Shown in pieces: positions 7,610 to 14,099 of a stretch of DNA of 33,105 nt. A model generated the notes under the pieces. That model was not told where the DNA came from and did no database searches. It saw only the letters and a list, made by a program, of their open reading frames with translations. The DNA is taken from contig JBKOVB010000026.1 of the NCBI GenBank assembly GCA_046723735.1, positions 1-33,105 of the forward strand, written 5' to 3'. The DNA is from RYN-111 sp046723735 (GTDB lineage: Bacteria > Actinomycetota > Actinomycetes > Mycobacteriales > SCTD01). Position 1 is the first letter of the stretch, and each line of letters starts with the position of its first letter. The translations under genes and the position numbers were made by a program.

Positions 7610-8091
7610 AGGGCGTGGAGGACGACGTCCACCTCGCCGTCCCGCACCTGCACCGTCATGTAGGTCGCGTGCGGCTGCCGCCGCCGGTCGGTGGGCGAGC
7701 CGGGGTTGAGCAGCCGCATCCCGCCGGGTGCCACGGTGTCCCAGGGGATGTGCGAGTGCCCGAACACGAGGAGGTCCACGTCAGGGTGCGCCCGCTCGGC
7801 ACGGAGCTCCCGACCGGCCGTCGTACCGGTCTCGTGGACCACCGCCAGCCGCACGCCCTCAACGGTGCGCGTCCCCACCTCCGGCAGCCGCGCACGCAGG
7901 TCCGGCCCGTCGTTGTTGCCCCAGCAGCCGAGGACGTCCGCACGAGCCTCGAGCCGGTCGAGCAGGTCGATGGTGACCCAGTCGCCGGCGTGGACGACGA
8001 GGTCGGCGCGGTCCACCTCCTGCCAGACCGTGGCCGGAAGGTCCTTCGCCCGCCGCGGCACGTGCGTGTCGGCGAGCAGCAGCAGCCTCAT
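7606..8091 (-). CDS. YfcE/MJ0936-type metallophosphoesterase
   Basis: 161 residues, complete. The calcineurin-like phosphoesterase motifs appear in order: LLADTHVPRR (D8, H10), VVHAGDW (D in GD), GNNDGPD, a His in AVVHETG, and FGHSHIPWD (GHxH). These bind the dinuclear metal centre. The short size and motif spacing fit the YfcE/MJ0936 phosphodiesterase family (active on model phosphodiesters, physiological substrate generally unknown). Its ATG overlaps the stop of the HNH gene by 4 bp, so it is the third gene of a GNAT-HNH-phosphoesterase operon. The protein has no signal peptide, unlike its HNH partner. Confidence 0.88.
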   Translation of the reverse strand: MRLLLLADTHVPRRAKDLPATVWQEVDRADLVVHAGDWVTIDLLDRLEARADVLGCWGNNDGPDLRARLPEVGTRTVEGVRLAVVHETGTTAGRELRAERAHPDVDLLVFGHSHIPWDTVAPGGMRLLNPGSPTDRRRQPHATYMTVQVRDGEVDVVLHAL

Positions 8092-9020
8092 TCGCAGACG
8101 ACCCCGTCGTGGTCACGATCGGTGTACCACCCGTACTCCGGGTCCCTGCCCGCGACGTAGGGCCCGTACCCGTGGGCCTTGGCCTCGCGGCAGGTGCCGA
8201 ACCGCGGGTCGGTCCCGCTCGTCGAGGGGCTGCGGCTCGTCGTACCGCCGGTCACCGCCGCCACGGTCGGCTGTCCGCCCTTCGGCGCGACCTGCCCCGG
8301 GCAGCGGCTCAGCACGCGGGCGATGGCGTCCCGCTCGGCCGGGGTGACCCAGAGTCCGTACTCCGCCTTCACCGCCACCTGCCGCGCGACGTAGGCGCAC
8401 CGGATGCTCTTGTACGACGGCAGCCAGGTCGCCGCGTCGCCGTCCCCCTTCTGGCGGTTGGCCGAGGAGTCCACGGCGAGCAGGTTCAGCGGGTCGTTGG
8501 CCAGCGCGACGCGCTTCGCGGACGGCCAACGGAACGCCCCAGTGACCCAGGCGTTCGCGAGCGCCACCACGTGGTCGATGTCGACCTCGGACGCACCGCC
8601 GCGGACGAAGTGGATGCGCGTCCCGGTGTAGGGGTCAGGTACGAGATCGCCGCTGAGCACCACACAGCCGTGCGTGCCGGGCTTGAGCACGTCGTCGACG
8701 AGGTCGCGACGCAGCACGTCGTTGCGGGTGTCGCAGCCGTTGCGGTCGGTGTCGGCCCAGGCCTGCCCGAACTCCGCGCGGGAGTAGCCCGTGAGCGGTG
8801 CCCGACCCTTCACCGGCAGGGTGCGCAACACAGCGAGCGCCGAGCCCGCGGAGACCGGGGCAGCGGTGGCTGGGGGCGGCGCGGTGGTGGCCGGCAGCGC
8901 CAGCGCCGTGACCTCCGGCTCGGGGCTCGCCGAGGCCGGCGCGGCCAGGGGGGTGCCGGCGTGCTCCTGGCAGCCGGCCAGGAGCACGACCAGCGCGACG
9001 GCGGCGAGCCGCGCCCTCAC
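8088..9020 (-). CDS. Secreted lipoprotein HNH nuclease (DUF1524-like) with C-terminal excalibur domain
   Basis: 310 residues. The N-terminus is a lipoprotein signal (RARLAAVALVVLLAGC, lipobox Cys17), then an Ala/Pro/Thr-rich linker to about residue 65. The nuclease region contains DRNGCDTRNDVLRRDL and a DUF1524-type HNH core: VDIDHVVALANAWVTGA, then NDPLNLLAVDSSANRQKGD. After a Ser/Thr-rich linker the last 40 residues form an excalibur calcium-binding domain (FGTCREAKAHGYGPY, ending DRDHDGVVCE). The protein is probably tethered outside the membrane, where it would cut extracellular DNA; this is inference from motifs. The GTG at 9020 overlaps the GNAT stop by 4 bp and best places the signal peptide. 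Confidence 0.85.
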   Translation of the reverse strand: MRARLAAVALVVLLAGCQEHAGTPLAAPASASPEPEVTALALPATTAPPPATAAPVSAGSALAVLRTLPVKGRAPLTGYSRAEFGQAWADTDRNGCDTRNDVLRRDLVDDVLKPGTHGCVVLSGDLVPDPYTGTRIHFVRGGASEVDIDHVVALANAWVTGAFRWPSAKRVALANDPLNLLAVDSSANRQKGDGDAATWLPSYKSIRCAYVARQVAVKAEYGLWVTPAERDAIARVLSRCPGQVAPKGGQPTVAAVTGGTTSRSPSTSGTDPRFGTCREAKAHGYGPYVAGRDPEYGWYTDRDHDGVVCE

Positions 9021-9496
9021 CGCGGCATGCCTGCGCGCACCCCGGGCCGGGTCCACGCCATGGTGGCGCCTCCGAGGACGCGGAAGCCCTCCGCCTCGTA
9101 GAGCGGTTGCCCGTACGGCGTCGCCCGCAGGTCGACCCGGGGGATGTCCTGCTCCGCGAACCAGCCCATCAGCGCGCGGAAGACGTCGCGCCCGTATCCC
9201 TTCCGGCGGTACGCCGGGTCGGTGCTCATCGACGCGATGTGCCCGCGCCGGCCGTCGAGCTGGTACGGCGAGGGCAGGTGCTCCTCGAGCCAGCCGACAC
9301 CTCCCGCGACCGGTGTGCCGTCCTCCTCGACGAGGAACCCCACGAAGTCGTCGCCGGCCAGCCGCCGGCGCAGGGCGGCGACGCACGCGGCCTCCCACTC
9401 GGGCGTCGGCGCGTCCCCCATGGCCTCGTGCATGAACCCGCGAAGGCGCGTCAACGCCTCCGCGTCCTCGACCGTCGCCCGCCGTAGGGTTGCCAC
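9017..9496 (-). CDS. GNAT family N-acetyltransferase
   Basis: 159 residues. The acetyl-CoA-binding core is clear: HIASMSTDPAYRRKGYGRDV (motif A with RRKGYG) followed by a DLRATPYGQPLYEAEGFRVLG motif B. The N-terminus RRATVEDAEALTRLRGFMHE is typical of this fold. The acceptor substrate cannot be read. The chosen GTG start lies directly against the divergent xseB GTG, so the two start codons form CACGTG. An in-frame ATG 40 codons downstream would remove the first helix and is less likely. Upstream, CAGGAT ends 7 nt before the start and could be a weak -10 or a Shine-Dalgarno-like AGGA. It is the first gene of an operon with the HNH lipoprotein and the phosphoesterase, joined by 4-bp overlaps. 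Confidence 0.85.
   Translation of the reverse strand: MATLRRATVEDAEALTRLRGFMHEAMGDAPTPEWEAACVAALRRRLAGDDFVGFLVEEDGTPVAGGVGWLEEHLPSPYQLDGRRGHIASMSTDPAYRRKGYGRDVFRALMGWFAEQDIPRVDLRATPYGQPLYEAEGFRVLGGATMAWTRPGVRAGMPR
9485..9490 (+). promoter_or_regulatory. Leaderless -10 (TAGGGT) for xseB
   Basis: TAGGGT, 6 nt (TGCCAC) before the xseB GTG. It lies inside the first codons of the divergent GNAT gene. No Shine-Dalgarno is possible here because the GNAT start codon abuts the xseB start codon. Confidence 0.6.
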
Positions 9497-9715
9497 GTGA
9501 CCGATCCTGCCAGCCCGTCGTACGAAGCCGCGCGCGACGAGCTTGCCGAGGTCGTGCGCGCCCTCGAGGCCGGCGGGACCACCCTCGAGGAGTCGCTCAG
9601 GCTCTGGGAGCGCGGCGAGGAGCTCGCCCGGGTGTGCCAGGAGTGGCTCGACGGTGCGAAGGCCCGGCTCGACGCAGCCCTCGCCGCCCGCGAGAACGAG
9701 GACGAAGAGGTCTAG
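9497..9715 (+). CDS. xseB: Exodeoxyribonuclease VII small subunit
   Basis: 72 residues. XseB forms the coiled-coil legs of exonuclease VII that hold and regulate XseA. The family core is present: SYEAARDELAEVVRALEAGG, then TTLEESLRLWERGEELARVC and QEWLDGAKARLDAAL. GTG start 6 nt after TAGGGT, so probably leaderless. It stands alone rather than following xseA (2071-3264), with xfp-ackA and the GNAT-HNH-phosphoesterase group between. It is flanked by a divergent gene with no spacer and by a convergent gene (DUF4245) sharing the stop palindrome CTAG at 9712-9715. Confidence 0.93.
   Translation: MTDPASPSYEAARDELAEVVRALEAGGTTLEESLRLWERGEELARVCQEWLDGAKARLDAALAARENEDEEV
9504..9509 (-). promoter_or_regulatory. 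Possible -10 (CAGGAT) for the GNAT operon
   Basis: CAGGAT on the minus strand, 7 nt before the GNAT GTG and inside xseB codons 3-5. It retains A2 and T6 of a -10 box; AGGA could instead act as a Shine-Dalgarno 8 nt from the start. Confidence 0.3.
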
Positions 9716-10239
9716 CGGGTCACGGACGCGAGCTGCTCGAGCTCGGCCCGCGTGGCGGTCTCCCGCACGCCGCCGACCAGCACGGTCGCCGGGCCCTTCT
9801 GCCGCACCAGCGACTCGTGGCCCTGGGCGTTGCGCCACAGCTGCCAGGTCACCCCGCCCACGACATCGGTGCCGACCCGCGACGCGTTGCCGGTCGCCTC
9901 GCGCAGGAAGCCCAGCCCCCGGTCGGCGACGTACTCGAGGTAGCGGTCGTGCACGACGTACCCGACCCGCACCTGGCCCTCGACCGTCTCGGTGTCGACG
10001 ACCGTCGGCGTCCACCCGGCCGGGGTCGTCGGCGCGGGCGCGCCGAGGTCCTGGGCGGCGATCGTGTAGGCCTCGCTGGGGTCCACGGGACGGATGTGCT
10101 TGCGCGACCCCGGGCCGCCCTGGTGGAACAGGAACAGCGGCAGCACCAGGGCGAACAGGATGGCCAGCGTCCGGAGCATGTCCAGGACGGTCTCGCGGCC
10201 CCGGCGGTGGGCGGGCGGTGCGGCGGTCTCAGTCGTCAC
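9712..10239 (-). CDS. DUF4245 domain-containing membrane-anchored protein
   Basis: 175 residues. A basic N-terminus (HRRGRETVLDML) precedes one hydrophobic segment (LRTLAILFALVLPLFLFHQG, about residues 22-41) that would anchor an extracytoplasmic domain. That domain holds the DUF4245 elements: PVDPSEAYTIAAQDLG, WTPTVVDT, VRVGYVVHDRYLEYV, and GVTWQLWRNAQGHESLVR near the end. The function is unknown. The family recurs beside xseB, glpX and fumarase genes in actinobacteria, and here it converges on xseB with a shared CTAG. The GTG at 10239 is 8 bp past the TetR stop, so it is likely the third gene of the flavin reductase-TetR transcript. Confidence 0.85.
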   Translation of the reverse strand: MTTETAAPPAHRRGRETVLDMLRTLAILFALVLPLFLFHQGGPGSRKHIRPVDPSEAYTIAAQDLGAPAPTTPAGWTPTVVDTETVEGQVRVGYVVHDRYLEYVADRGLGFLREATGNASRVGTDVVGGVTWQLWRNAQGHESLVRQKGPATVLVGGVRETATRAELEQLASVTR

Positions 10240-10247
10240 GGGAGGGG

Positions 10248-10829
10248 TCAACGTCCGATCTTGGCGATGAGCGAGAGCACGTTGTCGACCAGCTTCTGCG
10301 CGGACTGCTCGTCCTCGCAGACGGCGACCTCGTGGCCGGCCTCGCTGATGACGGTGGTGAGCACGAGGGTGAGCGCGTCCAGCCACGGGTCGTCGCCGTC
10401 GCCGCCGAGCAGCAGGGCGTTGCGCCGGGTCCACTCGCGATACCGCTGGCGGCCCACGAGCTCGAAGCCGGGCGGCCCACCGCCCGCGAGGAACATGCGG
10501 GCCAGGTCGCGCTCCGCCCAGCACCCCGAGAGGTAGCCGCGGGCGCCGGCGAGGAACAGCTCCAACGGGTCCTGCTCGCCCGCCGCCCGGGCCTCCCGCA
10601 GCGCCGAGGCGGCCCGCTCCTCCTGCGCCCGCTGGTAGTCCTCGAACAGCGCGAGGTAGAGCTCGGCCTTGCCCCCGAAGTGGTGGTAGAGGCTGCCCAC
10701 GGACGCGCCGGCGCGCCCGACGACGTCCGCGATCGAGGCCTCCGCAAAACCGCTGGCCGCGAAGACCTCGCGCGCGGCGGTGAGCAGCGCGTTCCGCGTC
10801 GAGGCGGCGCGGGCCGACGGGCTGGTCAC
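10248..10829 (-). CDS. TetR/AcrR family transcriptional regulator
   Basis: 193 residues. The N-terminal TetR helix-turn-helix reads TRNALLTAAREVFAASGFAE followed by ASIADVVGRAGASVGSLYHH and FGGKAELYLALFEDY, with the conserved YHHF-K-ELY recognition helix end. The C-terminal ligand domain is helical with no recognisable ligand signature. Its GTG overlaps the flavin reductase stop by 4 bp (GTGA), so the regulator probably controls this small operon in response to a substrate or product of the reductase (inference). The operator cannot be picked out with confidence. Confidence 0.9.
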   Translation of the reverse strand: MTSPSARAASTRNALLTAAREVFAASGFAEASIADVVGRAGASVGSLYHHFGGKAELYLALFEDYQRAQEERAASALREARAAGEQDPLELFLAGARGYLSGCWAERDLARMFLAGGGPPGFELVGRQRYREWTRRNALLLGGDGDDPWLDALTLVLTTVISEAGHEVAVCEDEQSAQKLVDNVLSLIAKIGR

Positions 10830-11425
10830 GCGATCTCCTCGTAGGGCACGCGCCGGTGCTCGGTCACGGTCCCGATCGTCGTCCACTCGGTGCCGCCGAG
10901 GCGCGCGACCGGGCGCAGCAGGTCGATCGCTGCCTGCCCGTCGCGGATCACCGCCTCCGCCACCGCGAGGTGGACCACCTCGCCGAACACGACGGTGCAG
11001 TCCCCGAACTCGACGGTCTGCCGCAGTCGGCACTCCAGCGCCACGGGCGACTCCTTCACCCGGTACGCCGAGACGACCGCGCTCGGCTCCCGCGTGACGC
11101 CCACCGCGTCGAACTCGCTGACGTGCGCGGGGTAGTCCGTCGCGCTGCGGTTGACCCGTTCCATGAGCTCCTCGGTCGCCATCGCGACCACGAACTCCCG
11201 GGTCTCCAGGACGTTGCGCAGCGAGTCCTTGGCTCCGACGGAGGTGAAGCTCACGACCGGCGGCGCGACGCCCGCCACCGTGAAGAACGAGTGAGGTGCG
11301 AGGTTGTCGACGCCGTCGGCGGAGCGGGTGCTCACCCAGGCGATCGGGCGCGGTACGACGAGCCGGTTCAGCCACGGGTAGGTCCGCGCGCCCAACGCCG
11401 CGGGGTCGAGCTCCTTGCGGGTCAC
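10826..11425 (-). CDS. Flavin reductase family protein (FMN-binding split barrel)
   Basis: 199 residues. The FMN-binding fold of the flavin reductase-like family is recognised by YPWLNRLVVPRPIAWVSTRS, DNLAPHSFFTVAGVAPPVVSF, KDSLRNVLETREFVVAMATE, and the C-terminal block around LRPVARLGGTEWTTIG. Such proteins supply reduced flavin to monooxygenases or act as oxidoreductases; no monooxygenase partner is in this window. It is the first gene of a minus-strand operon with TetR and DUF4245. The GTG at 11425 is preceded by GACCCT at the 6-nt leaderless distance, and GGAAGG touches the start codon directly, too close to act as a Shine-Dalgarno. Confidence 0.87.
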   Translation of the reverse strand: MTRKELDPAALGARTYPWLNRLVVPRPIAWVSTRSADGVDNLAPHSFFTVAGVAPPVVSFTSVGAKDSLRNVLETREFVVAMATEELMERVNRSATDYPAHVSEFDAVGVTREPSAVVSAYRVKESPVALECRLRQTVEFGDCTVVFGEVVHLAVAEAVIRDGQAAIDLLRPVARLGGTEWTTIGTVTEHRRVPYEEIA

Positions 11426-11431
11426 CCTTCC

Positions 11432-11437
11432 AGGGTC
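11432..11437 (-). promoter_or_regulatory. Weak leaderless -10-like GACCCT before the flavin reductase gene
   Basis: GACCCT on the minus strand, 6 nt before the GTG at 11425. It keeps A2 and T6 but lacks the first T. Reported because the spacing equals that of the stronger boxes. Confidence 0.3.
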
Positions 11438-11505
11438 GCAGACCGTGACGGGTGCTCCACCGTGACCCTGACCACCTCGCCGCAGATGCGGCTCGCCAGG
11501 CGCGT

Positions 11506-11511
11506 TATCGT
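11506..11511 (+). promoter_or_regulatory. Leaderless -10 (TATCGT) for the molybdate operon
   Basis: TATCGT, 6 nt (CCGCAG) before the ATG of the HTH-TOBE gene that heads the mod operon. No Shine-Dalgarno is present. Confidence 0.55.
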
Positions 11512-11517
11512 CCGCAG

Positions 11518-11904
11518 ATGCACCAGTACCGGCTCTCGGCGGCGGCGCAGCTGCTCGGTGTCAGCGACGACACCGTACGGCGGTGGGTGGACGCCGGTCG
11601 GCTCCCCACCGCTCTCGACGGGGACGGCCGGCGCGTCGTCGACGGCGCTGCGCTCGCGGCGTTCGCGGTCGAGCTCGCGGGCTCCCCCGACGGGCCGCCC
11701 ACGACCAGCGCCCGCAACGCCTTCCCAGGCATCGTGACCCGGGTCGTGCGCGGCGACGTGGTGTCGCAGGTCGAGGTGCAGTCCGGGCCGCACCGGCTCG
11801 TGTCGCTGATGACCACCGAGTCGGTGGACGACCTCGGGCTGGCCCCGGGGGTCCCCGCGCGCGCCTCCGTGAAGGCGACCCACGTGGTGGTGGAGCTGCC
11901 GTGA
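11518..11904 (+). CDS. HTH-TOBE molybdate-responsive regulator/molbindin
   Basis: 128 residues. Residues 2-50 are a MerR/excisionase-type helix-turn-helix (YRLSAAAQLLGVSDDTVRRW, VDAGRLPTALDG, RRVVDGAALAAF). Residues 60-128 form a TOBE/Mop molybdate-binding domain (SARNAFPGIVTRVVRGDVVS, SLMTTESVDDLGL, ASVKATHVVVELP). This is a one-component sensor analogous to ModE but with a different DNA-binding domain. Heading the operon with modABC, it probably controls molybdate uptake (inference). The ATG at 11518 is 6 nt after TATCGT, indicating a leaderless mRNA. The mod operon's own ModC lacks a TOBE domain, so this protein carries the only one. Confidence 0.85.
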   Translation: MHQYRLSAAAQLLGVSDDTVRRWVDAGRLPTALDGDGRRVVDGAALAAFAVELAGSPDGPPTTSARNAFPGIVTRVVRGDVVSQVEVQSGPHRLVSLMTTESVDDLGLAPGVPARASVKATHVVVELP

Positions 11905-11957
11905 CCGGCGCAGCGAACTCGCGGAGCGAGGGAACGCCGCAGCGAGCTCGAGATGCC
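11905..11957 (+). repeat. Purine-rich AGCGA-type spacer before modA
   Basis: 53 bases between the HTH-TOBE stop and the modA GTG, composed of GCGCAGCGAACTC, GGAGCGAGGG and CGCAGCGAGCTCGAG units. They resemble 2028-2070 before xseA. They could be read in frame from a GTG at 11901, but the resulting peptide is low-complexity and would push the signal peptide inward. Confidence 0.4.
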
Positions 11958-12653
11958 GTGAAGTGGCTGTTCGCGGTGCTGCTGCTGGTCGCCGGCTGCA
12001 CCGCCCACGCCTCGTCCCGCGACCGGACGGTGACGGTGTTCGCCGCCGCGTCGCTGACGCGCGCGTTCACGGCCGAGGCGCGGGCGTTCGAGTCGGCCCG
12101 CCCGGGCACGCACGTCGTGCTGTCCTTCGCGGGGTCGCAGTCGCTGGCGGCGCAGGTCCGCCAGGGCGCCCCGGCGGACGTGCTGGCGACGGCCGACACC
12201 GCCACGATGGACGGGCTGCGTGACCGGCTCCGAGGTGCTCCGCAGGTCTTCGCGCACAACCAGCTCGCGCTCGTCACCGCGACCGGCAACCCGCTGCGGA
12301 TCACGAGGCTCGACGACCTGTCACGTCCGGGCCTGAAAGTGGTGCTCGCCGGTCCCACCGTGCCGGTCGGCAAGGCCGCGGCAGCGGCGCTGCGCACGTC
12401 CCGGGTCACCCTCCACCCGGTCTCGCTGGAGGACGCGGTCACCGGCGTGGTGACCAAGGTGCGGCTCGGCGAGGCGGATGCCGGCATCGCCTACGCCACC
12501 GACCTCGTGGGCGAAGGCGTCGGCGGGGTCCCGCTGCCCGGGACGCGCACCGACCTGGCCATCGGCACGCTGGACGACGCGGGCCGCGGCTTCGTCGCGT
12601 ACGTGCTCAGCCTCGCCGGGCAACGCCTCCTGCAGGAGCACGGCTTCCGGTGA
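11958..12653 (+). CDS. modA: Molybdate ABC transporter substrate-binding lipoprotein
   Basis: 231 residues from the GTG at 11958. It begins with a short lipoprotein signal (KWLFAVLLLVAGC), placing the lipobox Cys near residue 14. Mature motifs are typical of ModA: VTVFAAASLTRAFTAEARAF, LSFAGSQSLAAQVRQGAPAD, VLATADTATM, and the C-terminal EADAGIAYATDLVGEG. It captures molybdate or tungstate outside the cell and hands it to ModB. A GTG at 11901, overlapping the previous stop by 4 bp, is the alternative start but would add a low-complexity repeat to the N-terminus. Second gene of the HTH-TOBE-modABC operon. Confidence 0.9.
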   Translation: MKWLFAVLLLVAGCTAHASSRDRTVTVFAAASLTRAFTAEARAFESARPGTHVVLSFAGSQSLAAQVRQGAPADVLATADTATMDGLRDRLRGAPQVFAHNQLALVTATGNPLRITRLDDLSRPGLKVVLAGPTVPVGKAAAAALRTSRVTLHPVSLEDAVTGVVTKVRLGEADAGIAYATDLVGEGVGGVPLPGTRTDLAIGTLDDAGRGFVAYVLSLAGQRLLQEHGFR

Positions 12654-12666
12654 GGCGGTGCTCCCT

Positions 12667-13437
12667 GTGAAGCAGCGCGCGCCCTGGCCGCTGGTCGCCG
12701 CCGCCGCTGTCGGCGTCGCGCTGCTGGCCCTGCCTCTGATCGGCCTGCTGGTCCGCACCCCCTGGCGGCGGCTGCTCGAGCTCCTGGGCGAGCCGGCCGT
12801 GCGGGAGGCCCTGTGGCTCTCGGTGCGCTGCGCCGCGACCGCTACCGCGCTGTCCGTGCTGCTCGGCGTCCCGCTGGCCTGGCTGCTCGCCCGCGGGGCC
12901 GTGCCCGGCCGCCGGCTGCTGCGCGCCCTCGTGACCGTGCCCCTCGTGCTCCCACCCGTGGTGGGCGGCGTGGCGCTGCTGCTCGCCTTCGGCCGGCACG
13001 GCCTGCTGGGTTCGGTGCTGGTGGCGACCGGCACAACACCGGCGTTCACCACCACCGGAGTGGTGGTGGCCGAGACGTTCGTGGCCATGCCCTTCCTCGT
13101 GCTGTCGGTCGAGGGTGCGCTCAGAGCGCTGCCCCGCGAGCCCGAGGAGGTCGCCGCCACGCTGGGCGCCGGGCCGATGCGGGTCTTCCGCACCGTCACC
13201 CTTCCGGCGGTGGCACCCGCGGTGGTGGCCGGGTCGGTGCTGGCAGCCGCCCGGGCGCTCGGCGAGTTCGGTGCCACCACGACCTTCGCAGGCAGCCTCC
13301 CCGGCCGCACCCAGACCGTCCCGCTCGCCGTCTACGCGCTGCTGCAGGACGACCCGGCGGCGGCCTACGCACTGTCCGCCCTGCTCCTCGCGGTGAGCGT
13401 CTCGCTGGTGCTGCTGCTGCGCGGGAGGTGGCGATGA
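12667..13437 (+). CDS. modB: Molybdate ABC transporter permease
   Basis: 256 residues from the GTG at 12667; a GTG at 12658 in the same frame would add three residues. An integral membrane permease with about six hydrophobic segments. The binding-protein-dependent transport (EAA) loop is EEVAATLGAGPMRVFRTVTL followed by PAVAPAVVAG. The C-terminal LGEFGATTTFAGSLPGRTQT is characteristic of ModB/CysT-type permeases. It forms the membrane channel with ModC as ATPase. The ATGA overlap with modC (13434-13437) indicates coupled translation. Confidence 0.9.
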   Translation: MKQRAPWPLVAAAAVGVALLALPLIGLLVRTPWRRLLELLGEPAVREALWLSVRCAATATALSVLLGVPLAWLLARGAVPGRRLLRALVTVPLVLPPVVGGVALLLAFGRHGLLGSVLVATGTTPAFTTTGVVVAETFVAMPFLVLSVEGALRALPREPEEVAATLGAGPMRVFRTVTLPAVAPAVVAGSVLAAARALGEFGATTTFAGSLPGRTQTVPLAVYALLQDDPAAAYALSALLLAVSVSLVLLLRGRWR

Positions 13438-14099
13438 GAGCGCGCGTCGTCACGCCGTACGTCCACGCCGACATCGCCTGCGCACCTGGCGAAGTCGTGG
13501 TCGTCACCGGCCCGAACGGCGCCGGCAAGACCAGCCTGCTGCGCGCGCTGGCCGGTCTGCTCCCCGCGTCCGGGAGCGTCGAGCTGGCAGGGCGGGAGGT
13601 CGCGCACCTGCCGGCCCACGAACGTCGCATCGGCTGGGTGCCACAGGCGCCGTCACTGTTCGCGCACCTGTCGGCCCGGGACAACGCCGCCTACGCCCTG
13701 CGCGCACGCGGCACCGCCCGGCGTACGGCACGGGACCTCGCCCAAGGCTGGCTGACCCGGCTCGGGGTGGGTCACCTCGGGGACGCCCGGCCGCACGCGC
13801 TGTCCGGCGGGCAGGCCGCCCGGGTGGCCCTCGCCCGGGCGCTGGCGGCCGAGCCCGACCTGCTGCTGCTCGACGAGCCGCTCGCCGCCCTCGACCCCGA
13901 GACCCGCCACGACGTACGCCGGGTGCTGCGCGACACGCTCGCAGGCGGGCGCGCGGCAGTGCTGCTCGTGACCCACGACACTGCCGACGTGGCTGCGCTC
14001 GCTGACCGGGTCGTCCGCCTGGAGGACGGGCGCCTGGTCGGTTCGCCGGGAAAGGGCACGGCACTAGGCTCAGGGCATGACGCAGCCCTCGACCCCTGA
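13434..14099 (+). CDS. modC: Molybdate ABC transporter ATP-binding protein, short form without TOBE
   Basis: 221 residues. ABC ATPase motifs are in order: Walker A GPNGAGKTSLLRAL, Q-loop in GWVPQAPSLFAHLSARDN, signature LSGGQAARVALARAL, Walker B LLLLDEPLAALD, and H-loop LLVTHDT. Classical ModC is about 350 residues with a C-terminal TOBE domain; this one ends right after the ATPase core. The TOBE domain is instead in the regulator at 11518. GGGAGG lies just before the ATG, which overlaps the modB stop (ATGA). The last 23 bp overlap the start of glpX in another frame, and the glpX promoter lies inside the modC coding sequence. Confidence 0.88.
   Translation: MRARVVTPYVHADIACAPGEVVVVTGPNGAGKTSLLRALAGLLPASGSVELAGREVAHLPAHERRIGWVPQAPSLFAHLSARDNAAYALRARGTARRTARDLAQGWLTRLGVGHLGDARPHALSGGQAARVALARALAAEPDLLLLDEPLAALDPETRHDVRRVLRDTLAGGRAAVLLVTHDTADVAALADRVVRLEDGRLVGSPGKGTALGSGHDAALDP
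14065..14070 (+). promoter_or_regulatory. Leaderless -10 (TAGGCT) for glpX, inside modC
   Basis: TAGGCT, 6 nt (CAGGGC) before the glpX ATG. It lies in the modC coding sequence, so glpX has its own promoter besides any read-through. Confidence 0.6.

Noticed and set aside
11901..11957. Alternative modA start GTG at 11901 overlapping the previous stop
   Set aside because: It would add a peptide encoded by the AGCGA-type repeat before the lipoprotein signal. The GTG at 11958 gives a normal signal. It remains possible that translation is coupled at 11901.
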